Part shown: one piece after another, positions 52,208 through 59,421 of the stretch | Numbering within the stretch: the stretch's first letter is position 1 | Layout: each line of letters opens with the position of its first letter | Assembly (NCBI RefSeq): GCF_024343675.1 | Contig: NZ_RJUD01000018.1 | Span: forward strand, 22,628 to 86,627 | DNA: 64,000 bases | Reading direction: 5' to 3' | Source: Lacihabitans sp. CS3-21 | Lineage (GTDB): Bacteria; Bacteroidota; Bacteroidia; Cytophagales; Spirosomataceae | Program-made: the position numbers and the translations under genes | Notes under the pieces: generated by a model | Databases searched by the model: none | What the model saw: only the letters and a program-made list of their open reading frames with translations | What the model was told of the DNA's origin: nothing

Positions 52208-52510
52208 ATGAAAACTAAAACACGTAAAATTGTTCCGAATGAAATAATACATTTAGTGGCAGATATAAATTACACTACAATTTATTTTAAAGATGGCACT
52301 AGTTATTATTCAAGCTATACTTTAGGGTATTTCGAAAAAAAACATAAACTTCCTTCTAATTTTCTTAGAATAAATCGATCAATTATTATAAATACCGATT
52401 TTTTGGGCAAAGTTAAAAGTGAAGCTGGTAAAATGTATGCGTATTTGCAGAATGGAAATTGTTTTAAGATATCTCGAAGGAGAACTTTTTTGTTCTCTGA
52501 ATTTGATTAG
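52208..52510 (+). CDS. stand-alone LytTR DNA-binding protein
   Basis: 100 residues consisting of one LytTR domain: IVPNEIIHLVADINYTTIYFKDGTSYYSSYTLGYFEKKHKLPSNFLRINRSIIINTDFLGKV. The signature HHxSxxVN-like segment appears as FLRINRSIIIN. There is no receiver domain and no adjacent LytS-type kinase. Follows the surface-protein/lnt operon after a hairpin, so it may regulate it or be cotranscribed. Orphan LytTR proteins are common in the phylum and their signals are unknown. Confidence 0.88.
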   Translation: MKTKTRKIVPNEIIHLVADINYTTIYFKDGTSYYSSYTLGYFEKKHKLPSNFLRINRSIIINTDFLGKVKSEAGKMYAYLQNGNCFKISRRRTFLFSEFD

Positions 52511-52713
52511 AATTTTCTAAAGCTGCTAAGAGTAAAACCAGAATATCTAAAAATGAAGCCTCTGTTTACCAGTCAGATTTTGTTTGATTGCCGATAAAAT
52601 TTCTAAGTTAGGCTAATTGGGAGAGTTTTAAAAATGTAATATTCTGAATCAAAAAGGAGAATTTTGCATTTTTTGCCACATATTTGCCCTAGTATTTCTA
52701 AAAACCCTTTTCT

Positions 52714-54177
52714 ATGACGCCCTATTTAGCACTTGGAATCTTATTCGTTTACTTTTTTATTCTCATTCTCATTTCCATAAAAACCTCAAAAGGAGCTGAT
52801 TCAAACTCGTTTTTTACTGCCAATAAATCGGTGCCTTGGTGGTTAGTGGCTTTTGGTATGATTGGCACGAGTATTTCTGGGGTTACGTTTGTTTCTGTAC
52901 CTGGAGCCGTTGGAACAAAATTCTTCTCCTATTTTCAAATGGTACTGGGTTTTACCGCAGGATATGTTTTCATTGGTACGGTTTTGATGCCATTGTATTA
53001 TAGGTTAAACTTGATTTCTATTTATGGCTACTTAAAAACTCGTTTTGGCTTTTGGTCATACAAAACCGGCTCTGCTTTCTTTTTACTTTCCCGCACCTTG
53101 GGCTCAGCAGTTAGACTTTTCATCGCTGCCAAAGTGCTACAAATAGCCATTTATGATCCACTTGGAGTACCTTTTGAGCTTTCTGTAATTTTTACTATCG
53201 CCCTCATTTGGGTTTATACTTTTAAAGGAGGAATAAAGACCATCGTTATTACTGACACCCTTCAAACTTTCTTTTTGATAACAGCGGTAGCAATGACCAT
53301 TTACCTTATTGCCAAACAACTAAATTTAGGTTTTGGAGAAATGCTTGGACAGGTCTATTCAAGCCCATTGTCTGAGACTTTCTTTTTTGACGGAGGCTGG
53401 GGAGATGCAAAGAATTTCTTCAAATTATTCATTAGTGGGGCATTTATTGCCATCGTAATGACGGGTTTAGACCAAGATTTGATGCAGAAAAACCTGACAT
53501 GCAAAAACATAAAAGAAGCCCAGAAAAACATGTTTTGGTTTACCGTAACCTTGGTTATTGTAAACTTAATGTTCTTGAGTTTAGGTGCATTATTATACAT
53601 GTATGCCTCTCAAAAAGGCATACAGACGCCTACAAATACCGATGATTTATACCCTATGATGGCCTTAAAAGTGTTCAGCGATCCAAGTTTTGGCTTAGCG
53701 GGAATTTTAGTGGGTGTCACCTTTTTAATTGGTATTACTGCTGCCACTTATGCAAGTTCAGACTCTGCATTAACAGCCTTAACCACAGCATTTTCAATAG
53801 ATTTTATGGATGTAGAAAATAAGCCTGAAGCCGAAAGAATTAAAATCAAAAACCGAGTTCATATTGGTTTTTCAGTCATTTTCGTAATCGTTATTCTGAT
53901 TTTCAATGTTCTGAATAATTCTGATGTTATTTCAGCGGTTTATAAAATTGCGAGCTATACCTATGGACCTCTTTTAGGGCTTTTTTCTTACGGAATTTAT
54001 ACCAAAAGAAATGTAATCGACAAATATGTTCCATTTATTTGTATCGCCTCTCCTATTCTCACTTACTATTCAGTGATACTTATTGAGAAATATACAGGCT
54101 ATATTTTCGGTTTTGAAAATTTGCTTTTGAATGGATTGATAACCATTATTGGTTTGATGATTTTTAGAAAAAAGTAA
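52714..54177 (+). CDS. sodium:solute symporter (SSS family)
   Basis: 487 residues with about 13 membrane helices. SSS motifs: FFTANKSVPWWLVAFGMIGTSISGVTFVSVPG (helices 1-2 with the unwound region), GFTAGYVFIGTVLMPLYYRL, and TAATYASSDSALTALTTAFSIDFM, the sodium-site Ser/Ala-rich block. Substrate cannot be predicted (sugars, amino acids and sialic acid occur in the family). A two-nucleotide difference from consensus prevents a clear -7 box. Followed by small unknown genes. Confidence 0.92.
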   Translation: MTPYLALGILFVYFFILILISIKTSKGADSNSFFTANKSVPWWLVAFGMIGTSISGVTFVSVPGAVGTKFFSYFQMVLGFTAGYVFIGTVLMPLYYRLNLISIYGYLKTRFGFWSYKTGSAFFLLSRTLGSAVRLFIAAKVLQIAIYDPLGVPFELSVIFTIALIWVYTFKGGIKTIVITDTLQTFFLITAVAMTIYLIAKQLNLGFGEMLGQVYSSPLSETFFFDGGWGDAKNFFKLFISGAFIAIVMTGLDQDLMQKNLTCKNIKEAQKNMFWFTVTLVIVNLMFLSLGALLYMYASQKGIQTPTNTDDLYPMMALKVFSDPSFGLAGILVGVTFLIGITAATYASSDSALTALTTAFSIDFMDVENKPEAERIKIKNRVHIGFSVIFVIVILIFNVLNNSDVISAVYKIASYTYGPLLGLFSYGIYTKRNVIDKYVPFICIASPILTYYSVILIEKYTGYIFGFENLLLNGLITIIGLMIFRKK

Positions 54178-54185
54178 TGTTTAGA

Positions 54186-54217
54186 ACACGGATTTTATGG
54201 ATTGGACACGGATTAGG
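54186..54217. repeat. ACACGGATT-type interspersed repeat
   Basis: Two ACACGGATT units with a spacer, of the same class as the CACGGATTT / CCGAAATCCGTG cluster at 59363-59402. Such intergenic repeats are recurrent in this phylum. Confidence 0.5.
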
Positions 54218-54236
54218 AAATTAATATTATTGGATA

Positions 54237-54449
54237 ATGGATAAATCAATTTTTGAAAAAAGTACGAAGGTCTTTACTTCTAATAATGAAAACTCGAAGG
54301 AACTTAAGCTCGTTAAGTCCAGCAAAAAAGTTCAATACTATTTCGATATGTTAGACACTTTTGAAGGCGAGGAGAGAATGAACAAAAGTTCTGGAAGGCC
54401 TTTCAGTGAATTCAAAGAGGAATATTTGAAAAATGGAACTAAAAAATGA
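54237..54449 (+). CDS. small protein of unknown function
   Basis: 70 residues, rich in Lys, Ser and Glu (KVFTSNNENSKELKLVKSSKKV; GEERMNKSSGRPFSEFKEEYLKNGTKK), without signal or membrane segment. The stop overlaps the start of the next gene as ATGA, the best evidence that it is translated. No family recognised; a toxin-antitoxin pair is conceivable but nothing supports it. Confidence 0.5.
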   Translation: MDKSIFEKSTKVFTSNNENSKELKLVKSSKKVQYYFDMLDTFEGEERMNKSSGRPFSEFKEEYLKNGTKK

Positions 54450-54733
54450 ACGTTGGGAAAAGGTTTCTAAGACAAATATTGATATTTTTTACTTATTTTG
54501 GAGTTAGCTGTCTAATCTTATTTAATCATCAGGGGGGCGGAGATATTTTGTTTATATTTTTTATTGTTTTAGGCTTGGTGATTCATTTCATCGTATTGAT
54601 TGTGAATCTAATTCGTGAGAAATGGAATATTTTTGATTGCATAGCATGGTTTATAATTTTTTTATCTTTATATGTTTATTCAAAAATGCCAAGGGGTAAT
54701 TTTATGGGATTTATGTGGGATTTAACAAGCTAA
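54446..54733 (+). CDS. small membrane protein of unknown function
   Basis: 95 residues with three hydrophobic helices (ILIFFTYFGVSCLILF, ILFIFFIVLGLVIHFIVLIV, CIAWFIIFLSLYVY) and a basic start VGKRFLRQ. Coupled to the preceding small gene by an ATGA overlap. No family recognised and no sign of export signal cleavage. Confidence 0.55.
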   Translation: MNVGKRFLRQILIFFTYFGVSCLILFNHQGGGDILFIFFIVLGLVIHFIVLIVNLIREKWNIFDCIAWFIIFLSLYVYSKMPRGNFMGFMWDLTS

Positions 54734-54797
54734 GTTTCTATTTTGTATTTCTAAAGATTCTGCTAAAAATGTGACACCTATTCCCTAAAAACCAAAA

Positions 54798-54823
54798 AAA
54801 GTGGACCATCGCTGATCCACTTT
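54798..54823 (-). terminator. terminator of the DEAD-box helicase gene
   Basis: Stem AAAGTGGA / TCCACTTT with loop CCATCGCTGA; read on the minus strand the stem is followed by a run of T (54794-54797). Confidence 0.8.
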
Positions 54824-54848
54824 CATTTATAAAAACATAATCTAATTC

Positions 54849-56633
54849 TTATTTCGCCACCTCAATATTCGCTTCGCGAGCATTGATGGTTTTACCTTTC
54901 ATGCCGTCTATCACACGACTTACGTCTTTGTGAGCCACTTCAATAAAGCTAAATTTATCGTACATATCTATTTGACCAATAGCCTTTCCAGGTATTTTTG
55001 CTTCAGAGGCAATAGCACCCACGATATGGTTTGGAGATACGTTGTCTTTTCTTCCTAAGTTTAGGAACAATCTGGTCATACCAGCTTCGGCTACGCCTGT
55101 TGGAGCTCCAGAACCAAACTCACGTCTAGGTCTTGGGCTTTCAGAACCTTCAAATCTGCTGCGACTTCTAGTGGCATCTCCTCTACGCTCAAAACTTCCG
55201 TTTCTTTGTGAATCTCCACCTCTTTCGTATCCTCTGCCACCTGTTGGTCTTTCGTTTCTACCACCAAATCTGCTTTCAGTTCTTCTTTCGGTTCCTCTTC
55301 CGGCATCGTCAGAAAGCTCATGATCTTTAAAGCTTGATTTTCTAACTGTTCCAGACTGCATACGCATCAAGGCCGATACGATTTGGTGTGTCAAGAAACC
55401 TTCTTCTTTCAACTGATCCACTATTCCTTCGAAAGCCTCGTTGCCTTCTTCTTGAATGTTCGCTTTGATTTTCTCTACAAACTTGTTTTGACGAGCTTTC
55501 GTCATGTCAGCTTGTGTGGGTATTTGTCCTTGTGGAATGGCCGACTTGGTGTAGTTTTCCAAATCTCTCATTCTGTTGCGGTCTCTTTTACTGATAAACA
55601 AGAACGCTCTGCCCAATTTACCCGCTCTACCTGTACGACCGATACGGTGTACATAATACTCAAGATCCATCGGAAGATCGAAGTTGAATACGGCGTCCAC
55701 ACCGCTTACGTCGATACCTCTAGCGGCCACGTCCGTAGCTACCAATATTTTTGTGTTTCCGTTACGGAACTTGTTCATTACCTGGTTTCTAGCTGCTTGG
55801 CGTAAGTCTCCGTGTAAGCCTTCAGCTGCATAGCCTTGTGCTTGTAGGTCTTCTACCAATTCGTCTACTTTCGATTTGGTATTACAGAATACCAACATCA
55901 ACTGTAAATCATGCACGTCGATCAAACGTACCATCAATTCAAACTTGGCTTCTCTTTTTACCAAATAAAACGACTGGTCAATATTTACGTTAGTGATCTC
56001 ATTTTTAGTCACTTTGATAATCTCAGGATTTTTCTGGAATTTCTTAGTGATATTCAATATGTCTTTTGACATGGTAGCTGAGAAAAGAACGGTTTGTCTT
56101 TCTTCTGGAGCGTGAGACAATATCTGCTCGATATCTTCTCTAAAGCCCATGTTCAACATTTCGTCTGCCTCATCCAAAATCACCATTGAAATATTGTCTA
56201 ATTTCAAAGTTTTCTTTTCGATGTGGTCCATGATTCTACCTGGTGTACCTACTACTATTTGTGTACCTCTTTTAAGGTTAGCAAATTGTCTTTCGTAAGA
56301 CTCACCACCATAGATGGCCGTTACCAATAATCCTTTTTTAAATTTCGCTAGAGCAGTGATTTGCTCTTTTACTTGAAGGGCCAACTCTCTGGTTGGACAC
56401 ATAATCAATACTTGTGTAGCACGATTCTCCACATCTACGTGCTCGATGGCCGGTATACCGAAAGCTGCGGTTTTACCTGTACCTGTTTGAGCTTGCCCAA
56501 TAACGTCTCTACCCGATAAAACCACTGGAATAGCGGCTGCTTGAATAGGTGTAGTGTTCTCGAATCCCATTGCTTCCACTGCTTGGAGTATATACTCAGA
56601 CACAGGGAAATCTGTAAACTTAACTGTTTGCAT
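54849..56633 (-). CDS. deaD: DEAD-box ATP-dependent RNA helicase
   Basis: 594 residues. All core motifs are present: Q motif GFENTTPIQAAAIP, AQTGTGKT, PTRELALQ, VILDEADEML, SAT, and HRIGRTGRAG with ATDVAARGIDV. A C-terminal Arg/Gly/Ser-rich linker (about 430-510, with repeated RGG-like and GGRNERPTGGRG motifs) leads to a DbpA-type RNA-binding domain, MTRLFLNLGRKDNVSPNHIVGAIASEAKIPGKAIGQIDMYDKFSFIEVA. Likely a ribosome-assembly and cold-shock helicase of the DeaD/CsdA/RhlE type. The 190-nt leader with hairpins and a small ORF suggests autoregulation or cold control. Confidence 0.93.
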   Translation of the reverse strand: MQTVKFTDFPVSEYILQAVEAMGFENTTPIQAAAIPVVLSGRDVIGQAQTGTGKTAAFGIPAIEHVDVENRATQVLIMCPTRELALQVKEQITALAKFKKGLLVTAIYGGESYERQFANLKRGTQIVVGTPGRIMDHIEKKTLKLDNISMVILDEADEMLNMGFREDIEQILSHAPEERQTVLFSATMSKDILNITKKFQKNPEIIKVTKNEITNVNIDQSFYLVKREAKFELMVRLIDVHDLQLMLVFCNTKSKVDELVEDLQAQGYAAEGLHGDLRQAARNQVMNKFRNGNTKILVATDVAARGIDVSGVDAVFNFDLPMDLEYYVHRIGRTGRAGKLGRAFLFISKRDRNRMRDLENYTKSAIPQGQIPTQADMTKARQNKFVEKIKANIQEEGNEAFEGIVDQLKEEGFLTHQIVSALMRMQSGTVRKSSFKDHELSDDAGRGTERRTESRFGGRNERPTGGRGYERGGDSQRNGSFERRGDATRSRSRFEGSESPRPRREFGSGAPTGVAEAGMTRLFLNLGRKDNVSPNHIVGAIASEAKIPGKAIGQIDMYDKFSFIEVAHKDVSRVIDGMKGKTINAREANIEVAK

Positions 56634-56823
56634 AAAATCTGTTTGTCGGGCGTTTCGCTAACGACCGAATTTTTGAAAATAATAAAATAAAATGAGGCGA
56701 TTGCGATACGCCCTTACGTGAACATCACGGATTGTATCCGTTGCCTGCTCTGAAGGGAAAAATAAAAGGAGTCGAATTCCTTTAGCCATTTGCAGAGTCT
56801 CGAACGGATAGTTCGATTAAAAA
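56634..56823 (-). promoter_or_regulatory. structured 5' leader of deaD with alternative hairpins
   Basis: From the predicted start (about 56823) to the helicase ATG. On the minus strand TCGAAC-tatcc-GTTCGA, AAAGGA-N7-TCCTTT, ACGGAT-aca-ATCCGT and a GC-rich GGCG/CGCC pair form in order. TATCCGTT (from plus 56803-56810) is the exact complement of AACGGATA (from plus 56735-56742), so a long-range pairing competes with the first and third hairpins. Confidence 0.6.
56658..56789 (-). CDS. 43-residue upstream ORF in the deaD leader
   Basis: ATG at 56789 to TAG at 56658, entirely within the deaD leader, 24 bp before the helicase start codon. The peptide begins MAKGIRLLLFFPSEQ, continues with TDTIRDVHVRAYRNR, and ends ILFYYFQKFGR. 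It has a plausible amphipathic, Arg-rich composition and no rare residues. It overlaps the hairpins of the leader, so it could be a leader peptide or a chance reading through an RNA structure. No family is recognised. Confidence 0.45.
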   Translation of the reverse strand: MAKGIRLLLFFPSEQATDTIRDVHVRAYRNRLILFYYFQKFGR

Positions 56824-56828
56824 CGATG

Positions 56829-56858
56829 CAAAGGTAATGAGAATATTTTTCTTAGCAA
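56829..56858 (-). promoter_or_regulatory. deaD promoter
   Basis: On the minus strand TTG (56858-56856), an exact 19-bp spacer, then TACCTTTG (56836-56829): a full match to the Bacteroidota promoter TTG-N19-TAnnTTTG. Predicted start about 56823. Confidence 0.75.
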
Positions 56859-57168
56859 TATCAATTCAGTATTATTCTTGGAATAAGACAATTCTAGGAT
56901 GGGATTATGATGTTTTATGGCCAAAATCTTATCAGAGTAATATACTGTTACACAAAGTTTCACAAAAAAAGACACAAAGTTGCACAAAGAGTTTCAGATT
57001 CGAATTAAGATTCCCGTGGTCAACATATCAATTATGAAATACAATTACCTCAGAAAATATAAAGCAAAATTATTTATTGTTTAAGACAATCATTCAGATT
57101 CCTATTTAATAAAGGATTTACATTTTGTGATATGCTATGTGCAATTTCTAAGATTAAAATAGTTCCTA
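56837..57168. other. intergenic stretch with CACAAAG repeats
   Basis: No gene visible between the deaD promoter and the GxxExxY gene. Holds three CACAAAG/TCACAAAA units at 56951-56990 and the left copy of a 60-bp imperfect direct repeat (56977-57036). Confidence 0.55.
56977..57036 (+). repeat. direct repeat, left copy, bordering the GxxExxY gene
   Basis: Reads AAGTTGCACAAAGAGTTT, then a variable part, GAATTAAGATTC, and CATATCAATTA. The right copy at 57617-57678 has AAGTTCCACAAAGAGTTT, GAATTAAGATTC and GAATATCAACTTA in the same order and orientation. Confidence 0.65.
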
Positions 57169-57546
57169 TTAATTTATAATACGTTTTATGCCAGATTTTA
57201 GAGAACTCACATAGAAATTAAGTAAAAGACCCAATTTGTAATTCCCCAACTTGAGATAGGTTAAAACTTGGGCTGTATGAACTTCAGTAAATGCCTCGAC
57301 AGTTTTAATTTCAATTACCACCTTATTATTTACTAGTAAATCTAAACGATAACCATGGTCAAGTTTGACATCTTTGTAAATGATGGGTATTGGTTTTTCT
57401 TTTACAACATTTAGACCTTGATTTTTAAGTTCAAAATAAAGGCATTCTTGGTAAGCAGATTCCAAAAGTCCAGGACCGAGTTGCCTGTGAACTTCTATGG
57501 CACAGCCTATTATGATGTTGGATAGTTCGTTTTCAGTTTTTTCCAT
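57169..57546 (-). CDS. GxxExxY protein (PD-(D/E)xK nuclease-like fold)
   Basis: 125 residues. The name-giving motif is GPGLLESAYQECL (G-x-x-E-x-x-Y). Further on, GYRLDLLVNNKVVIEIKTVEA contains the D-x(n)-E-x-K arrangement of PD-(D/E)xK nucleases, with Asp, Glu and Lys intact. The family is very common in Bacteroidota and lacks an assigned function. It stands alone, bracketed by direct and inverted CACAAAG-rich repeats, a context that suggests a mobile or repeat-associated cassette. Confidence 0.88.
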   Translation of the reverse strand: MEKTENELSNIIIGCAIEVHRQLGPGLLESAYQECLYFELKNQGLNVVKEKPIPIIYKDVKLDHGYRLDLLVNNKVVIEIKTVEAFTEVHTAQVLTYLKLGNYKLGLLLNFYVSSLKSGIKRIIN

Positions 57547-57616
57547 GATTGTGTTTTTTAGTTTTAACTATCCGAAATTAACGAAAAAATCTTATTCCTA
57601 AAAAAGCTGTTTCACA

Positions 57617-57732
57617 AAGTTCCACAAAGAGTTTAACACTTTGAATTAAGATTCTTCTAGACAGAATATCAACTTAGATGGACGATTTCCTTTGTGGACC
57701 TTTGTGCATTTCTTTGTGAGCCTTTGTGGAAT
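57617..57732. repeat. direct repeat, right copy, plus inverted CTTTGTG cluster
   Basis: Copy 57617-57678 repeats the 56977-57036 segment. Next, 57690-57732 carries four CTTTGTG units, the inverse of the CACAAAG units at 57612-57630, so transcripts could fold into a hairpin. Located upstream of the GxxExxY start codon, in its likely 5' leader. Confidence 0.65.
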
Positions 57733-57782
57733 AACAAACCACAATAACTTTACTATCAACGTATTAATCAAGAAAACAAACC

Positions 57783-59294
57783 TCACAATATCTCCTTCGG
57801 CACCACCCTCCTACTCATTACTTTTAGGCGTTTGGAGAGGTTTACTTCTTTGTCGGGGTTGAATTTTGCGGTGGTTCGCCACGAGTTTTCGGGGAGAAAA
57901 TCGGTTTCCATGTTTTCTAATACGCCATTTGCTAAGGTTTTAGAATTTATTACTACAAAACACTCGGTATTCAGATTCGCACTTCTGGGGTCGAGGTTGA
58001 AGGTGCCTACCACCGCCAGCTGCCCATCTACCACCATAGACTTGACATGAAGTCCAAAAATCGGCGTGAAATTCATTTTCTTTTGTAAGGCACCCGTCAT
58101 CATTTTGAAACGCTCTTGGGCATCCGGCTTAAATTCATAGATTTCTACGCCTGTTTTCAAAAGCTTGGCTCTATCTCTTTGGTAGCCACTAAACGCCTCC
58201 GCATTGTCTGTAGAAGCCATGCTATTGGTCAGTATCCGTACTTTTACGCCCCGCCTCACTGCATCAGCGAAAACCATTTTTCCAACTTCAGTGGTAATCA
58301 GATAAGGTGTCTGAATATCTACAGATTTCTTAGCATTGTTAATCAGCTTTATCAATTCCCGTGTCGTTTCTCCACCCCCCAAAAGTCCTTTTTGGTTTTT
58401 ATTTTTTCCGGGCAAATCTGACACAAATCTGGCATCGGCAGTCCAAACAAAGTTTTTGGAGGTAAATAGTTTGTCAAACGTATCTGAAAAATTATCCAAC
58501 TCCTCTCGCACTTGCGGCCAGAAATTCTCTGGATTGCAGGCATATTCGTGGAGTTTTGCATAAGCATTTTTGTTGTAAACCACCTTTTTCTCACTGATTT
58601 TTGACACGGGCACACTCAATTCGCTTTCCCAAAATTGCTTAAAAGATTGCTGCATGGTATTCACTTCTTTTCCCATCAACAAAATATCTCTGTCTCTGAA
58701 ATTGTATTCGTGGTCGTAGTCAAAATACTCGTCGGCAATGTTTCTACCGCCTGTGATGGCCACTTGCTGATCTACAATAAAGGTTTTGTTGTGCATTCTC
58801 AGATTCGCCGACCTGAAATCCGTGGCGAACTTACTCAGTTTATTGATGATATTTTTGCCTAAATTCACACCAGGATTATACACTTTTATGTCGATGTTGG
58901 GATGGGCGTCGAGCGTAAGTATATCTTCCAATTCGGCGTCTACCATCATGTCATCTACCAAAAGTCTGACTTTTACGCCTCGGTCGGCCGCTCTGACCAA
59001 ATAATCACAAGCTATGAGACCCACATTGTCGGTAGAAAATATAAAATACTGAATATCAATGCTTTTTTCGGCTTTTTCGGTAAACCAAGCTCTGGTAATT
59101 AGTGAACCTCCGCCATCTTCCAGCACATAAGAGGCAGTTTTGGTGCTTAGGCTGTCTTTGAATGGAATTAAAATCTGTGTGAGTCCACCCGATTCTTTCA
59201 GCTTAACTTTCGAACAAAAATCAGTTTCTTGCTCCTCTTTTTTGGAGGAACAAGAAAGGAATGTTGCTAAAATAAATATAGTGAGTTTATTCAT
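57783..59294 (-). CDS. phospholipase D-family lipoprotein
   Basis: 503 residues. Signal sequence MNKLTIFILATFLSCSSKK with lipobox LSC. Two HKD catalytic motifs: HNKTFIVDQQVAITGGRN in the first half and HVKSMVVDGQLAVVGTFN in the second, each H-x-K-x(4)-D, followed by GxRN/GTFN turns. The pseudo-dimer of two HKD halves is complete. Envelope-located; cardiolipin synthase or phospholipase activity is possible. Followed by an intergenic hairpin region and the M14 gene. Confidence 0.9.
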   Translation of the reverse strand: MNKLTIFILATFLSCSSKKEEQETDFCSKVKLKESGGLTQILIPFKDSLSTKTASYVLEDGGGSLITRAWFTEKAEKSIDIQYFIFSTDNVGLIACDYLVRAADRGVKVRLLVDDMMVDAELEDILTLDAHPNIDIKVYNPGVNLGKNIINKLSKFATDFRSANLRMHNKTFIVDQQVAITGGRNIADEYFDYDHEYNFRDRDILLMGKEVNTMQQSFKQFWESELSVPVSKISEKKVVYNKNAYAKLHEYACNPENFWPQVREELDNFSDTFDKLFTSKNFVWTADARFVSDLPGKNKNQKGLLGGGETTRELIKLINNAKKSVDIQTPYLITTEVGKMVFADAVRRGVKVRILTNSMASTDNAEAFSGYQRDRAKLLKTGVEIYEFKPDAQERFKMMTGALQKKMNFTPIFGLHVKSMVVDGQLAVVGTFNLDPRSANLNTECFVVINSKTLANGVLENMETDFLPENSWRTTAKFNPDKEVNLSKRLKVMSRRVVPKEIL

Positions 59295-59362
59295 TTTTAG
59301 TAATATTAACTACTTTGAAATGGCACGCTGATGCAACGGATATTGGAAATAACGCTGATTTT

Positions 59363-59402
59363 CACGGATTTGTTAAGTCCGAAATCCGTGCCGAAATCCG
59401 TG
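59363..59402. repeat. CACGGATTT hairpin with two tandem CCGAAATCCGTG units
   Basis: CACGGATTT at 59363-59371 pairs with AAATCCGTG at 59382-59390 or 59394-59402, two exact 12-bp tandem copies. Lies between the M14 stop and the PLD start codon; possibly ends the M14 transcript or is a dispersed repeat. Confidence 0.6.
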
Positions 59403-59421
59403 TTCCATTACACCCGAAAAC

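Noticed and set aside
54764..54787. AAAAATGTGACACCTATTCCCT, similar to the 27-bp operator
   Set aside because: Only part of the element matches, with a 3-base gap, and no -7 box follows at the same distance.
55042..55805. Several plus-strand frames opposite the helicase gene
   Set aside because: They mirror the Arg/Gly-rich and core helicase codons; no independent start signals.
56951..57732. CACAAAG units as a CRISPR array
   Set aside because: Units are 7 bp, irregularly spaced, occur in both orientations and there are no cas genes.
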